A stretch of 64,000 nt of DNA from NCBI RefSeq assembly GCF_005221325.1, contig NZ_CP039888.1, positions 2,170,001-2,234,000 of the forward strand, given 5' to 3'. The notes under the pieces are model-generated. The model saw nothing but the letters and a program-made list of their open reading frames with translations, ran no database searches and had not been told where the DNA came from. The position numbers were made by a program, and so were the translations under genes. This DNA is from Agrobacterium tumefaciens. GTDB taxonomy: Bacteria > Pseudomonadota > Alphaproteobacteria > Rhizobiales > Rhizobiaceae. Below are positions 16,098-25,229 of the stretch, piece by piece (the first letter of the stretch is position 1; the number at the start of each line of letters is the position of its first letter).

Positions 16098-17396
16098 TTA
16101 GTCCTCAAACGGATCAGTCACAAGTATGGTGTCGTCACGCTCCGGACTTGTCGACAGAAGCGCGACAGGCGCCCCGATCAATTCCTCGACCTGACGGACA
16201 TATTTGATTGCCTGAGCAGGCAAATCCGCCCATTTTCGGGCACCGACTGTCGATTCTTTCCAGCCTTCCAACGTGACGTAGATCGGCTCGACCCGCGCCT
16301 GCGCACCCTGGCTTGCCGGAAGATGGTCGATTTCCTGACCGTCGAGCTTGTAGCCGACGCAGATTTTCAGCTCGTCGAGGCCGTCAAGCACGTCAAGCTT
16401 GGTCAGCGCAATGCCTGTAATACCATTGGTGGCGACCGACTGGCGCACCAGCGCGGCATCGAACCAGCCGCAACGGCGCTTGCGGCCGGTGACGGTGCCG
16501 AATTCATGACCTTTTTCGCCCAGGAACTGGCCGATCTCGTCATGCAACTCGGTCGGGAACGGACCTTCACCCACGCGGGTGGTGTAAGCCTTGGTGATGC
16601 CGAGAATATAACCGAGCGATCCCGGACCCATGCCCGAACCGGCAGCGGCCTGGCCGGCAACCGTGTTGGATGAGGTCACGTAGGGATAGGTGCCGTGGTC
16701 GATATCGAGCAGTGAGCCCTGAGCGCCCTCAAACAGGATGCGCGCACCGGCGCGGCGCTTCTTGTCGAGCAGCAGCCAGACGGTTTCGCTGAACGGCAGG
16801 ATGCGCTCGGCAATCGAGCCCAGCTCTTCCATGATGGTTTCATGCGAGACTTCGGTCGCGCCGAAACCGCGACGAAGCGCATTGTGATGGGTAAGGATGC
16901 GATCGACCTTGGCGGAAAGCGCCTCCATGTCGGCAAGATCCATAACGCGGATGGCGCGGCGGCCGACCTTGTCTTCATAGGCCGGGCCGATGCCGCGGCG
17001 GGTGGTGCCGATCTTGGTGCCGCTGTTGGAGGCGGCGTCTTCGCGCATGCCGTCCAGTTCACGGTGCAGCGAAAGAATGAGTGTGGCATTGTCGGCGATG
17101 CGCAGGTTTTCCGGCGTGACCTTGACGCCCTGCGCTTCCAGACGGCCGATTTCAGCAATCAGCGCATGCGGATCGACCACGACGCCATTGCCGATGACAG
17201 CGAGCTTGCCGGGACGCACGACGCCGGACGGCAGAAGCGAAAGCTTGTAGCTGACGCCATCGATGACAAGTGTGTGGCCGGCATTATGGCCGCCCTGATA
17301 CCGCACGACGACATCTGCCCGCTCGGACAGCCAGTCGACAATCTTGCCTTTGCCCTCATCGCCCCATTGCGAGCCGACCACCACAACATTCGTCAT
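16098..17396 (-). CDS. purA: Adenylosuccinate synthetase
   Basis: The 432-residue enzyme condenses IMP with aspartate using GTP, the first step from IMP to AMP. The P-loop variant [16 protein letters not shown] at the N terminus carries the catalytic Asp, [10 protein letters not shown] supplies the catalytic His, and [33 protein letters not shown] and [11 protein letters not shown] are family signatures. The length is normal. It is the first gene of a possible two-gene transcript with the large membrane protein downstream, and divergent from an EamA transporter. Confidence 0.97.
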   Translation of the reverse strand: MTNVVVVGSQWGDEGKGKIVDWLSERADVVVRYQGGHNAGHTLVIDGVSYKLSLLPSGVVRPGKLAVIGNGVVVDPHALIAEIGRLEAQGVKVTPENLRIADNATLILSLHRELDGMREDAASNSGTKIGTTRRGIGPAYEDKVGRRAIRVMDLADMEALSAKVDRILTHHNALRRGFGATEVSHETIMEELGSIAERILPFSETVWLLLDKKRRAGARILFEGAQGSLLDIDHGTYPYVTSSNTVAGQAAAGSGMGPGSLGYILGITKAYTTRVGEGPFPTELHDEIGQFLGEKGHEFGTVTGRKRRCGWFDAALVRQSVATNGITGIALTKLDVLDGLDELKICVGYKLDGQEIDHLPASQGAQARVEPIYVTLEGWKESTVGARKWADLPAQAIKYVRQVEELIGAPVALLSTSPERDDTILVTDPFED

Positions 17397-17616
17397 TTCT
17401 TGCTTTCCTGCTCATGGCGCCTGCGCGCCCGATAACCCGATGGGAAACCCAAACCCGCGAATGTATACTGTGTTGTTTTACGGAAAGCGACCCTGTTTCT
17501 TATGGTGAATTTTGCTTTTTCCGTGACAAGGCGCGGATTTCCCGCATTATCTCGCCCCGTGGGGACAGGCGCGGACGCAAGGTCGCGGTTTACCCCCTGC
17601 CGTTTTTCCCGCCCCC

Positions 17617-18525
17617 ATGAAAAAGCGAAACATCAGCGTGCCCTCGAAAGCCTATATCGCCCTCATCATCGCCACGCTCTGCTGGGGTGGCAACACCGTT
17701 GCCGGCAAGCTGGCCGTCGGCCACATCAGCCCCATGGCCTTCACCTTCCTGCGCTGGGTCCTCGCCGTCGCCATCATCTTCGCCATTTCCGTGCCGCAAC
17801 TGATCAAGGATTGGCCAGTGGTGAAACAGCGCCTGCCCTATTTCTTCGTGCTCGGCAGTGTCGGTTACACCGCCTTCAACGTGTTTCTCTACACGGCGCT
17901 GCAGCACACCTCGGCCATCAATGCCGCCGTCATCCAGGCCGGCATTCCCATGGTCATCTTCGTCCTGAACTTCATCCTGTTCCGCACCCGAGTGCTGTTC
18001 GGCCAGATCGCCGGCTTCTGCCTCACCATATCAGGCGTGGCGCTGCTCGCCTCGCATGGCGATCCGGTCTCGCTGCTGCAACTGGAAATGAATGCGGGCG
18101 ACGCCATCATGCTGCTCGCCGTTTTGGTCTATGCCGTCTACACCGTCATCCTGCGTTGGAAACCCGCGGTCGACTGGCGCACGCTGATGGCGATCCCCGC
18201 CTTTTTCGCCCTCCTCACCTCGGTGCCGCTGGTCTTCTTTGAAATGTCGCGCGAAAGCCTGATCTGGCCGGATCAGAAAGGCTGGGTGCTGGTGGTCTAT
18301 GCCGGTATTTTTGCTTCGCTCATCGCGCAGATTCTCTACATCAAGGGTGTGGAGCAGATCGGCGCCAACCGCGCCGGCCTCTTCATCAACCTCGTGCCGG
18401 TCTTCGGCACGCTGCTTTCGGTCCTCGTGCTCAGCGAAACCCTGCACACCTATCAGATCGCGGCGCTCTTCATGGCGCTTGCAGGCATTGCCGTGGCCGA
18501 ACGAAAAAAATCGCCGGCTTCCTGA
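17617..18525 (+). CDS. EamA/DMT-superfamily transporter
   Basis: The 302-residue protein has ten predicted transmembrane helices in two EamA repeats, with the first-repeat marker CWGGNTVAGKLAVGHISPMAFTFLRW and second-repeat segments around VYAVYTVILRWKP and GANRAGLFINLVPVFGTLLSV. The family exports amino acids or other metabolites; substrate unknown. No convincing ribosome-binding site precedes the ATG at 17617. It is divergent from purA with 220 bases between. Confidence 0.9.
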   Translation: MKKRNISVPSKAYIALIIATLCWGGNTVAGKLAVGHISPMAFTFLRWVLAVAIIFAISVPQLIKDWPVVKQRLPYFFVLGSVGYTAFNVFLYTALQHTSAINAAVIQAGIPMVIFVLNFILFRTRVLFGQIAGFCLTISGVALLASHGDPVSLLQLEMNAGDAIMLLAVLVYAVYTVILRWKPAVDWRTLMAIPAFFALLTSVPLVFFEMSRESLIWPDQKGWVLVVYAGIFASLIAQILYIKGVEQIGANRAGLFINLVPVFGTLLSVLVLSETLHTYQIAALFMALAGIAVAERKKSPAS

Positions 18526-18618
18526 ACCAATGAGGATCAGAAAAACCGGCGCAGTCTGGCAGGCATGAACGAGTGGAGCATCGGATCGAAAATCCTGTCC
18601 GATGCCCGAGGGGAAAGG

Positions 18619-19152
18619 TCAGAGCGCGGTTTCGCGGCTGGCCGGAGAGACGTGGGCGTTGCCAAGGACGATATCGCCCTTGTCGGTGGTAACAACAAGC
18701 ACCTTTTCGAGCGATCCGTCATCCTGAAGTGTGAAAGCAAGCCGCAATGCGTTGGAAGACCAGCCGGCGCCGGCAAGGGCCGTGCGCTTGATCGCAGCGC
18801 AGTCACCGCAATCCCCGAGGCTTGCGGATGGCGTTGCCGGAAGATCAGTTGCAAAGCCGGAGACATAATCATCGAGCGCGCCCATGGTGGCGTTCACATC
18901 GCGGTTGACGCGCAGCAGTTCCTCACGGCGCTCGACCGTCAGCGGCGCGGCGATGGTGGACACACACTGGCCGGCGGCAAGAACGCAGCCATCAAAACCG
19001 CCGGGTGCCGAAATGCCGATTGCGGTCACGGCGGACTTCTCGACGGCGGCAAATCCACGGGCAAAACCGGCAGCACCCGCCGCATCGGCATGGGTGGACA
19101 TGGAAGCAATGGCAATTCCGCAGATGGCGGCAGCAATAATCTTCTTCAGCAT
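18619..19152 (-). CDS. Transglutaminase-like cysteine peptidase homologue (BTLCP/C93) lacking His and Asp
   Basis: The 177-residue product has a signal peptide (cleavage near ADA-AG, residue 24) and aligns with the BTLCP family, to which the adhesin protease LapG belongs. The nucleophile segment is intact (GDCGDCAAIKR, C115), but the catalytic His position in the usual GHAVLTV segment is Glu (E149, SLEKVLVV), and the Asp of ILDN is Gly (G164, IVLGN). Both changes should abolish proteolysis, so it may bind rather than cut. The ATG at 19152 begins the signal peptide; the longer frame up to 19254 is unlikely. Family placement is by eye. Confidence 0.75.
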   Translation of the reverse strand: MLKKIIAAAICGIAIASMSTHADAAGAAGFARGFAAVEKSAVTAIGISAPGGFDGCVLAAGQCVSTIAAPLTVERREELLRVNRDVNATMGALDDYVSGFATDLPATPSASLGDCGDCAAIKRTALAGAGWSSNALRLAFTLQDDGSLEKVLVVTTDKGDIVLGNAHVSPASRETAL

Positions 19153-19439
19153 TTCATACCCCGTTTGCGATCCGCCGGCTTGTGCCGGTCTCGATTTCGT
19201 TTCCGGAGCGCCTCTTTCAAAGGCCGCTCCCTGTCTGTGATCCCACAATGGCACAGCACTGTTTTCAGCCGCTTTAAGCCGATTGCTACAATTTTATCGG
19301 TTTTCATTTTTGAACAGCGGCGGCGGCTTTCCGTCCATTACCCATGTGCAAACGGAGAAACCGGCGGAGCAGGAACTCCGCCGTCAGCAAGGCATCTGCC
19401 TGAGAAATACGCACGGCAAGAGCGCGCCATGCCGGCGGT
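19153..19439. other. Intergenic region with one hairpin
   Basis: This 287-base gap should contain the promoter of the C93-like gene. An 8-bp perfect hairpin (CGGCGGAG / CTCCGCCG, 19362-19383) lies near the end of the 19440-20462 gene and may end its transcript, though no T-run follows. Confidence 0.4.
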
Positions 19440-20462
19440 TCAGGTCTCCTTGGCCTTCTGCGGCGGCGTTCCGGCACCGCGAATATTCATGACCTTGTTC
19501 AACATATCGAACCAGAAGGGAGCCCCGAGCGACAGGGCAAGCGCCGTTATCAACCATCCCACGAGCTTCACGGCCATGTCTAAAACCGAGCAGCCACGCA
19601 CTTCGATCTTGCCGGCCGCACCGGATGGAGGAGAAGCCACAGTCTCCTGCCCCCAACCGATAGGCAATGGCCGCAAATTATCCAGCTGATCAGCCAGTCG
19701 GCGCAACCGGCAGTCCATCTCGGCTCCCGCATCGGCTTCGTTCGCCGAACCGGGGGGCGAAGCGCACGCAGCCGCGTTGACCTGCGAGATTTCGGGAAGC
19801 ATCTCGCCCACCTGCCGCACGATCTCGCGATCACCATCGTTCCAGATCGCTTTTCCGACGGCGATGCTGTCCGCATTCAATCCGACGGCGACGGCAAGAC
19901 CGGCACCCAAGGAAATCAAGCGCAGCTGACGTTTATATTCACCGGCCAGCCTGTCCATGGCCGTATCAAACCATAAGGCGATATGATCTCGAAGCTTGGC
20001 GATATCCGTCTCACCCATCGCGAGCGCCGCCGCCAGCACATCCTTCACCCCAGCGGGAATGGCGGCTGCGCCATCGATCTTCTCGACCATCGCTTTCAGA
20101 TCGGTAATAGCAGGCATGGGTGTTTTCGGATCGAGGCTTGTGAGCAAAGCCATCGCGAAATTGCGGCTGTCGAGATAGGAGGAATGTTTGCCGGGCGCTG
20201 GTACACCCGACGGCTCAGGGAGATTGGCATGGGACGAAGCAAGCGTGCCCCGGATCAGGCCGTTTTGATAAAAGCGTTGCAGCAGTTCCCCACCCGCCGG
20301 CTCATCGAGCAGTTTCTTTACCGCCGCGCTCAGCAACTTCGCCCGCAGCTTCAAACCGGTCGCAACGATCTCGTTGAGCGTCGTGCAAATCAGGCTGAGC
20401 GAGAGGTACAGGAATGCGAGGCCGATCGAGACATCCACGATGCCGCCGAAATATATGCCCAT
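19440..20462 (-). CDS. Membrane protein of the cell-wall hydrolase unit
   Basis: The 340-residue protein has an N-terminal transmembrane helix (about 8-36), a soluble central domain, a central hydrophobic helix (about 185-205) and a C-terminal helix that ends with LSLGAPFWFDMLNKVMNIRG. I have seen this GAPFWFDLLNK-type ending in unnamed membrane proteins of many bacteria; no function is assigned. It is the third gene of a unit with a lipoprotein and a three-domain peptidoglycan hydrolase, 27 bases after the latter. A role in anchoring or exporting the hydrolase is only a guess. Confidence 0.75.
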   Translation of the reverse strand: MGIYFGGIVDVSIGLAFLYLSLSLICTTLNEIVATGLKLRAKLLSAAVKKLLDEPAGGELLQRFYQNGLIRGTLASSHANLPEPSGVPAPGKHSSYLDSRNFAMALLTSLDPKTPMPAITDLKAMVEKIDGAAAIPAGVKDVLAAALAMGETDIAKLRDHIALWFDTAMDRLAGEYKRQLRLISLGAGLAVAVGLNADSIAVGKAIWNDGDREIVRQVGEMLPEISQVNAAACASPPGSANEADAGAEMDCRLRRLADQLDNLRPLPIGWGQETVASPPSGAAGKIEVRGCSVLDMAVKLVGWLITALALSLGAPFWFDMLNKVMNIRGAGTPPQKAKET

Positions 20463-20489
20463 GATTGAAACCTTAAAAAATACGGCAAC

Positions 20490-22262
20490 TTATATAAGTT
20501 TTATGAAATCGCGGGACAGATAACGCCTGTTGTTCTGCCGGGCTTCAATGCCCTCCACTCCGCCTTTCCGATTGGTGTTGCCCTCAATGGTATCGAAGGT
20601 CTCGGCGCCCATGGACAGGACAAATCCCACATGGCTCCAGTCGCTCGCATCTTGGCGGATGACGAAAAGATAACCCGGCCGCAGCCTGGAGGAACGAAGC
20701 AGCGGGGTGGCAACCTCATTTTCCGCAATGAAACGGCCGCTGGCCTTGGCGTCTGCAACCAGCGCATCGACGCCAACCTGCCGCTTCAATGGCGGCTTGA
20801 TACCCATGTCCCGCGCCGCCTGCTCGATGATGAGCGACACGAAACCGGCGCACCATGGCTGGTCCTTCCCCTCCGCCCCGCGCATATAGGCGCGCACCCA
20901 GGGACCGCAATTATCGTCCCCGACCTCCCTTGGCCACTCCGCGACGTGCTGCCGCGCCACCTTCAATACGGTTTCCTCGAAGGACGCGCCCGGCACGACC
21001 TTTGCCGTCGCCCGGCGGAGCGGCGCGGTGAGGATCGCCCACAATTCCTCATTCAGCACCGTTGCGCCGCTGCGCCCTTGCGCCTGGGCGAAGCGATTGA
21101 GCACCGTTTCGGTGGATGCACCGAAATCGGCGTCAATGCCGGTATGATAGCCGTTCAGGTTGAGCCATTCCTGCAGGCGCTTGACACCTTTTCCGGAAGA
21201 TCCGTCCTTCAATGCGTCGGGAAAGTCGAGTTCCTGCTCGATCGATTTGAAAGCGGTTGCGGAAAGATCCGGAGACAGCAGCGCAAGATTGCCCGTCGCC
21301 GCCAGAGGATTGGCCTTCAGCGCGTTGGAAACGTCGAACGACACCGCTCCCATCTCGATCAGCGTTTTCAGGATGATCGCCGCGCCGACCTGCTGCGAAG
21401 GGACTCCGGGATCGAAATAGCGATCGCGAGTATATTTGCCTTTTTCGTAGTGGTAGCAACCACTCCATAAATAGGGCGTGGGCATTTTCCGACGCTTATA
21501 TTCGTTGTTGATACCGTTGTATTTGTGCCATCGATGCAGCGTGTTGGTTAAAGACCAGTACGTGATCTTATCCAACCCCTCATATGTCACGGCATAACGT
21601 GCGGCCGTCTCCCAGTCATAGGGCGGAGAGCCGAAAGGCGGCTGGTTTGGAGGTTCCCTGACCGTGCGTCCGCTCAAGGGATCGCCATTCAGCAAATGGC
21701 CTTTGAAATCGAAGCTGCATTCCATGCCATGGACGACCGCCACGAACCACCAGGGCACCATGGTTCCGGACACCACAGCGGCATAACGCTTCTGGTTTTC
21801 AACCACCTTACGCGCCGCGAACTCCGCCTGGGAGCGCCATTCCGGACGAATCTCCATCGTGTCCCACAGGGTCTGGTAATCTTCCGACCAGCCCGCCGGC
21901 TTGCCGGTCGAGACACTTGCAGGGGCGGCAGGCGGCTGTTTCGTCGCCGCATCCAGCTCGGTATCGGAAAATTCAGCCTTTTCCGGCGGCTCAAAGGGGT
22001 CCGCTGCGGAGGAGGGAAAAGGTGAAGCCCGGACAGCTTTCGCAGCGCTATCGAAAGCCAAGCCATAGGCTGCAAGCATTTTTATCGCGGTTTCATATTG
22101 ACCAAGGGCCAAGAGATCGAGCGCGGGAATCAAAACCCTTTCACGGGCATCGGCCGCATCCATTCCCGCCTTGTCATTTTTTGCTTTCGCAGCTTGATAA
22201 TCATCGCGGGCGACGCGAAGCAGAGATTCCAGGCGTATTTCCAGTTCGTCGCTTGGTGACAT
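20490..22262 (-). CDS. Multidomain peptidoglycan hydrolase: lysozyme-like, PG-binding and CHAP-like domains
   Basis: The 590-residue protein has a helical N terminus (1-110), a lysozyme-like domain (about 130-305) with the putative catalytic Glu in AVVHGMECSFDFKGHLLNGDPL, a PG_binding_1 repeat (about 346-395, GKGVKRLQEWLNLNGYHTGIDADFG) and a C-terminal CHAP/NlpC-like amidase domain (about 440-590) with candidate Cys in PWCAGF and His in SHVGFV. It has no signal peptide, like endolysins or secretion-system effectors. It lies 14 bases downstream of a lipoprotein gene and 27 upstream of a membrane-protein gene. Two cell-wall-cutting activities in one polypeptide are unusual outside phages. Confidence 0.85.
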   Translation of the reverse strand: MSPSDELEIRLESLLRVARDDYQAAKAKNDKAGMDAADARERVLIPALDLLALGQYETAIKMLAAYGLAFDSAAKAVRASPFPSSAADPFEPPEKAEFSDTELDAATKQPPAAPASVSTGKPAGWSEDYQTLWDTMEIRPEWRSQAEFAARKVVENQKRYAAVVSGTMVPWWFVAVVHGMECSFDFKGHLLNGDPLSGRTVREPPNQPPFGSPPYDWETAARYAVTYEGLDKITYWSLTNTLHRWHKYNGINNEYKRRKMPTPYLWSGCYHYEKGKYTRDRYFDPGVPSQQVGAAIILKTLIEMGAVSFDVSNALKANPLAATGNLALLSPDLSATAFKSIEQELDFPDALKDGSSGKGVKRLQEWLNLNGYHTGIDADFGASTETVLNRFAQAQGRSGATVLNEELWAILTAPLRRATAKVVPGASFEETVLKVARQHVAEWPREVGDDNCGPWVRAYMRGAEGKDQPWCAGFVSLIIEQAARDMGIKPPLKRQVGVDALVADAKASGRFIAENEVATPLLRSSRLRPGYLFVIRQDASDWSHVGFVLSMGAETFDTIEGNTNRKGGVEGIEARQNNRRYLSRDFIKLI

Positions 22263-22276
22263 GTGATTTGTCCTCG

Positions 22277-23128
22277 CTATCGCGCGCGCTCAAGTCTGAT
22301 TCTCTCAGCGAGAATTCTGAGTTCTATCGCCGCGCCGTTGAGATTGCTGATGCTGATAGTGTTGGGGGTTTCCGCAGCTTGAGCAGCACGCGCAAGTGCA
22401 ACGCTCGACTGATCAATCAAGAGCACCCAACCGGCGAGAAGGCGCCGATTTTTCTTCTGCAACTCATCGTCTTCTTGATTGCCGCCACCGTCTCTGGAAT
22501 ATCGTCTCTGCCCGGCCGCCAGCAATTTGTACATAGCCGGCGTTGCAGACCGAAGGGCGGATAAAAATTCCTGCATTTTCTTGTTGTTTGTGCTGAGCCG
22601 AACTCGAAATTCTTCTCTTCCAGCGGCCGCCAGCAATGAGTTTCCAACAGCCTCAGCCGCACGAACTCCCGGCCAAATCTTATCTGCGACGGCAAGAACC
22701 TCTTCAGGAGCAGATCGCTTTTTTATAGCTGTGATACTTTCGTAGGCGCTGTCCACATTCGCCGCAAACCCGGTAAAACGCGTTACCAGCGTCTCTGCAT
22801 TTTCGCCCGTCGCCAAAGCGACAAGAGCGGCATTATAATCTTTGAGAGCAATAAGCGAACGACGCAACGACGCCGTCAGAGGCGGTTCTGCACCTTCGAT
22901 ATAATAGGCTGCGTGGTCAGGATTGAAATCACGGTCGGCGGCATGACTCCTCTGCCACGAATTCCGTTCCGCTTTGGCCAGATCCGCCAATAGCAGATCG
23001 GCCTCGACATACTGCGCCTCATAGGCTTGCCGGTAGAGCTCGAACTCACGCAGGCCGGCGGCCGTACAACCCGGCAGAAATAGCAATATAATTATAAAAT
23101 TTCGCAATAAAATACTTGAATGCCGCAC
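22277..23128 (-). CDS. Lipoprotein of unknown function
   Basis: The 283-residue product has a lipoprotein signal ending LFLPGC (lipid-modified Cys near residue 21) and is otherwise helical and charged, with no recognised domain. The start is GTG at 23128, preceded by GGGGGC; an internal TTG seven codons in is an alternative. It is the first gene of the unit with the cell-wall hydrolase and membrane protein, read from an A+T-rich upstream region (23129-23232) unlike the surrounding DNA. A role as immunity or anchor protein would fit but is not shown by sequence. Confidence 0.75.
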   Translation of the reverse strand: MRHSSILLRNFIIILLFLPGCTAAGLREFELYRQAYEAQYVEADLLLADLAKAERNSWQRSHAADRDFNPDHAAYYIEGAEPPLTASLRRSLIALKDYNAALVALATGENAETLVTRFTGFAANVDSAYESITAIKKRSAPEEVLAVADKIWPGVRAAEAVGNSLLAAAGREEFRVRLSTNNKKMQEFLSALRSATPAMYKLLAAGQRRYSRDGGGNQEDDELQKKNRRLLAGWVLLIDQSSVALARAAQAAETPNTISISNLNGAAIELRILAERIRLERAR

Positions 23129-23745
23129 TACAGCCCCCGCCAGCGACGTATAAATATTAAAACGGAGAGTACTATTTCAAATTCAATTGTAAAGAGAAAA
23201 AATGGCGTCCAACATCTTTATGTTGAATTTGGCTACGATTTTTTAACCATATCCGATCGCCGCCGCTTCGAAGTCCGAAGCAGCGCCATAAAACGATAAA
23301 AGGGGCCGCATCGCTGCGGGGGTATCAAATGGTATTGCAGGGTTTTGCAGACGATGCGGCCCCGGCTCCGACATTTCAGCCTGTGACGCGCCCACCAAAC
23401 CGGTTCCTGTTTGAGGGGTGGACACATACCGGCCGCCTCAACCGTGACATTGGGAAATTCCCCGATCTCGGCCGCCTGCCCCGCCCACCTTGCGCCGCGC
23501 GCACGCTTGATGATCGGGATGGGGAGGAGTCTACCGCACCCGGCAGCAGCGGGGATGCGCGGGGATCAACAAATTCCAAAAAAGGCGAGAAAGAGATGCG
23601 CGGTGCGGGGTCTCGCCCCATCCCGGACACAGGAATTTTCATGGTGTTAACGGCCGCCCGATGTCAGGCATTTGAATTAACCTTGTCTTAAAACCCGACG
23701 TTAATGGTTAGCAATTTAAGAATAGCGGAACGAAAGGGTTCCGTT
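23129..23745. other. 617-bp intergenic region with a large hairpin
   Basis: The left 100 bases are A+T rich and should hold the promoter of the lipoprotein operon. A 12-bp perfect inverted repeat (23302-23313 / 23352-23363, GGGGCCGCATCG) follows. Several open frames of 60-120 codons exist but none has a convincing start or protein-like composition. The right end supplies the promoter of the transglycosylase gene. Confidence 0.5.
23290..23363 (-). ncRNA. Possible small RNA 3' end or stray terminator
   Basis: Read on the minus strand, a 12-bp GC-rich stem with a 38-base loop is followed by TTTTATCGTTTT, as at the end of a small RNA or a transcript. No coding sequence lies immediately upstream on that strand, so a short non-coding RNA is possible. 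Confidence 0.25.
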
Positions 23746-24330
23746 ATGCGTGGCGTATCTGCCGTTGTTTTCCTGATGCTCGTCCTGGCAGGCTGCGCCA
23801 CCGCACCGTCACAGGTCACCAATGCCTGTGCGATCTTCGAGCAGCGGAACGGCATCTTCAACAACTGGCGGCGCGATGCAAAAGCCGCCGAGCGCGAATT
23901 CGGCGTGCCCGTGCCCGTCATGATGGCGACGATCTATACCGAATCCGCCTTTCGCCCCTATGCCCGGCCGCCGCGCACCAAGCTTCTCGGCTTCATTCCC
24001 TGGACACGCCAGTCGACCGCTTATGGTTATGCGCAGGCGCTTGACGGCACATGGAGTGTTTACCAGCGTGAAACCGGCCGCTGGTCGGCAAGCCGCACCG
24101 ATTTCACCGATGCGATCCATTTCGTCGGCTGGTACCACGCCAAGAGCCGGCGCGAAAACGGCATTGCGCTGAACGACCCCTACAATCTCTACCTCGCTTA
24201 TTATTCCGGCCATGCCGGCTATGCGAAAGGCAGCTGGCGCAACAATGCCGCAGTCCAAAAGGCCGCCCGCCGTTCCGCCAACATGGCGATGCGTTACGAG
24301 GCACAGTTGCAGCAATGCGGATATCGCTGA
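23746..24330 (+). CDS. Lytic transglycosylase-like lipoprotein (SLT fold)
   Basis: The 194-residue product has a lipoprotein signal (LVLAGC) and an SLT-type domain: the catalytic Glu lies in MMATIYTESAFRPYARPP, and SAYYSGHAGY-like sequence appears as LYLAYYSGHAGYAKGSW. It should cleave the glycan strands of peptidoglycan to anhydromuropeptides at the outer membrane's inner face. The ATG at 23746 with GAAAGG upstream was chosen over one at 23704, which would break the signal. It is separately transcribed and divergent from the cell-wall hydrolase unit. Confidence 0.88.
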   Translation: MRGVSAVVFLMLVLAGCATAPSQVTNACAIFEQRNGIFNNWRRDAKAAEREFGVPVPVMMATIYTESAFRPYARPPRTKLLGFIPWTRQSTAYGYAQALDGTWSVYQRETGRWSASRTDFTDAIHFVGWYHAKSRRENGIALNDPYNLYLAYYSGHAGYAKGSWRNNAAVQKAARRSANMAMRYEAQLQQCGYR

Positions 24331-24388
24331 GGCGGGGGTCCAGGACCATTTTCGCCTGTAACGCGGAATAGTGGATCACCTACCTTTC

Positions 24389-24502
24389 CGTCACCCCGGA
24401 CCTGGTCCGGGGTCCAGCGCGATCAAGTCCTTGATCGCGAAAGACCCCTTTCACGGCGCAGACGCGCCGTGGCTGGATGCCGGATCAGGTCCGGCATGAC
24501 GG
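24389..24502. repeat. Palindromic intergenic repeat, family C
   Basis: The element is built from nested inverted repeats: CCCCGGACCTGGTCCGGGG, CGCGATCAAGTCCTTGATCGCG, GGCGCAGACGCGCC and GCCGGATCAGGTCCGGC. It lies in the gap between convergent genes and is the only copy of this family in the window. Confidence 0.8.
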
Positions 24503-24512
24503 GGGTAGTCAC

Positions 24513-25127
24513 CTACTCCACATAGCCCGCCAGAAAACCCCTGACCGCATCGATCTCGCCGGAACGGATTTCATGCCCGCCCGGGTGCCACATGGTTTCC
24601 ACCGTGCCGCCCTGAGATTTCAGGCTCTCTTCCAGCGCCTTCGTCAACGGCACGGGGCAGATCGGATCGCGCTCGCCGGCCGTGATGAGCACCCGGCGCG
24701 TGGGTTTTGCCGGGGAAATCTTCGGCTCGAATGGGATGAGCGGATGCATCAGCACCGCCGCATCAAAAAGCTCCGGCTGTTCGATCAGCACATTGGCGAG
24801 TATATTCGCGCCGTTGGAAAAACCGAGGCCGATGGCCGGCCCGGCCTGATAATGTTCCCGGTTCGCCTTGACGAAATCCGCCATCTTGCCGGTTGCCCGC
24901 TGAAGATCAGCCATGTCGTAAACGCCCTCGCCCGTGCGCCGGAAGAAACGCGCCGCACCATGTTCGGAGACATCGCCGACCGGCGAGATGATGGTGGCCT
25001 GCGGCAGCAGACGCGCGCCGAAATCGAAGAACTGGTCCTCATCGCCGCCGGTGCCGTGCAGCAGAACGAAAAGCGGTGCGCCCGCCGCGCCGGCGCGGGA
25101 TTTGTGGAAATAGCTGTCTTTGGTCAT
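24513..25127 (-). CDS. Carboxylesterase/phospholipase-type hydrolase (MhqD-like)
   Basis: The 204-residue enzyme has the oxyanion motif LLHGTGGDEDQFF, the nucleophile elbow GLGFSNGAN with its Ser, and the catalytic Asp and His in GERDPICPV and HPGGHEI. It resembles the MhqD/YodD hydrolases linked with ring-cleaving dioxygenases in quinone detoxification. The ATG at 25127 has AAAGGA upstream. The dioxygenase gene is immediately upstream on the same strand (102-base gap), as in the Bacillus mhqNOD operon, so both probably act on quinone or catechol compounds. Confidence 0.82.
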   Translation of the reverse strand: MTKDSYFHKSRAGAAGAPLFVLLHGTGGDEDQFFDFGARLLPQATIISPVGDVSEHGAARFFRRTGEGVYDMADLQRATGKMADFVKANREHYQAGPAIGLGFSNGANILANVLIEQPELFDAAVLMHPLIPFEPKISPAKPTRRVLITAGERDPICPVPLTKALEESLKSQGGTVETMWHPGGHEIRSGEIDAVRGFLAGYVE

Positions 25128-25229
25128 GGGAAAATCCTTTCTGGAAGGAAGAAGGTTCAGTGGCATCCGCACGGCTTTTCAGCCGAGCGGAGCAATCTCA
25201 TCTGGAACGAGCGGCCAAGTCCCTGACAA

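Noticed and set aside
23329-23691. 120-codon frame in the 617-base gap
   Set aside because: It crosses the large inverted repeat, with Pro/Arg-rich composition and no start signal.
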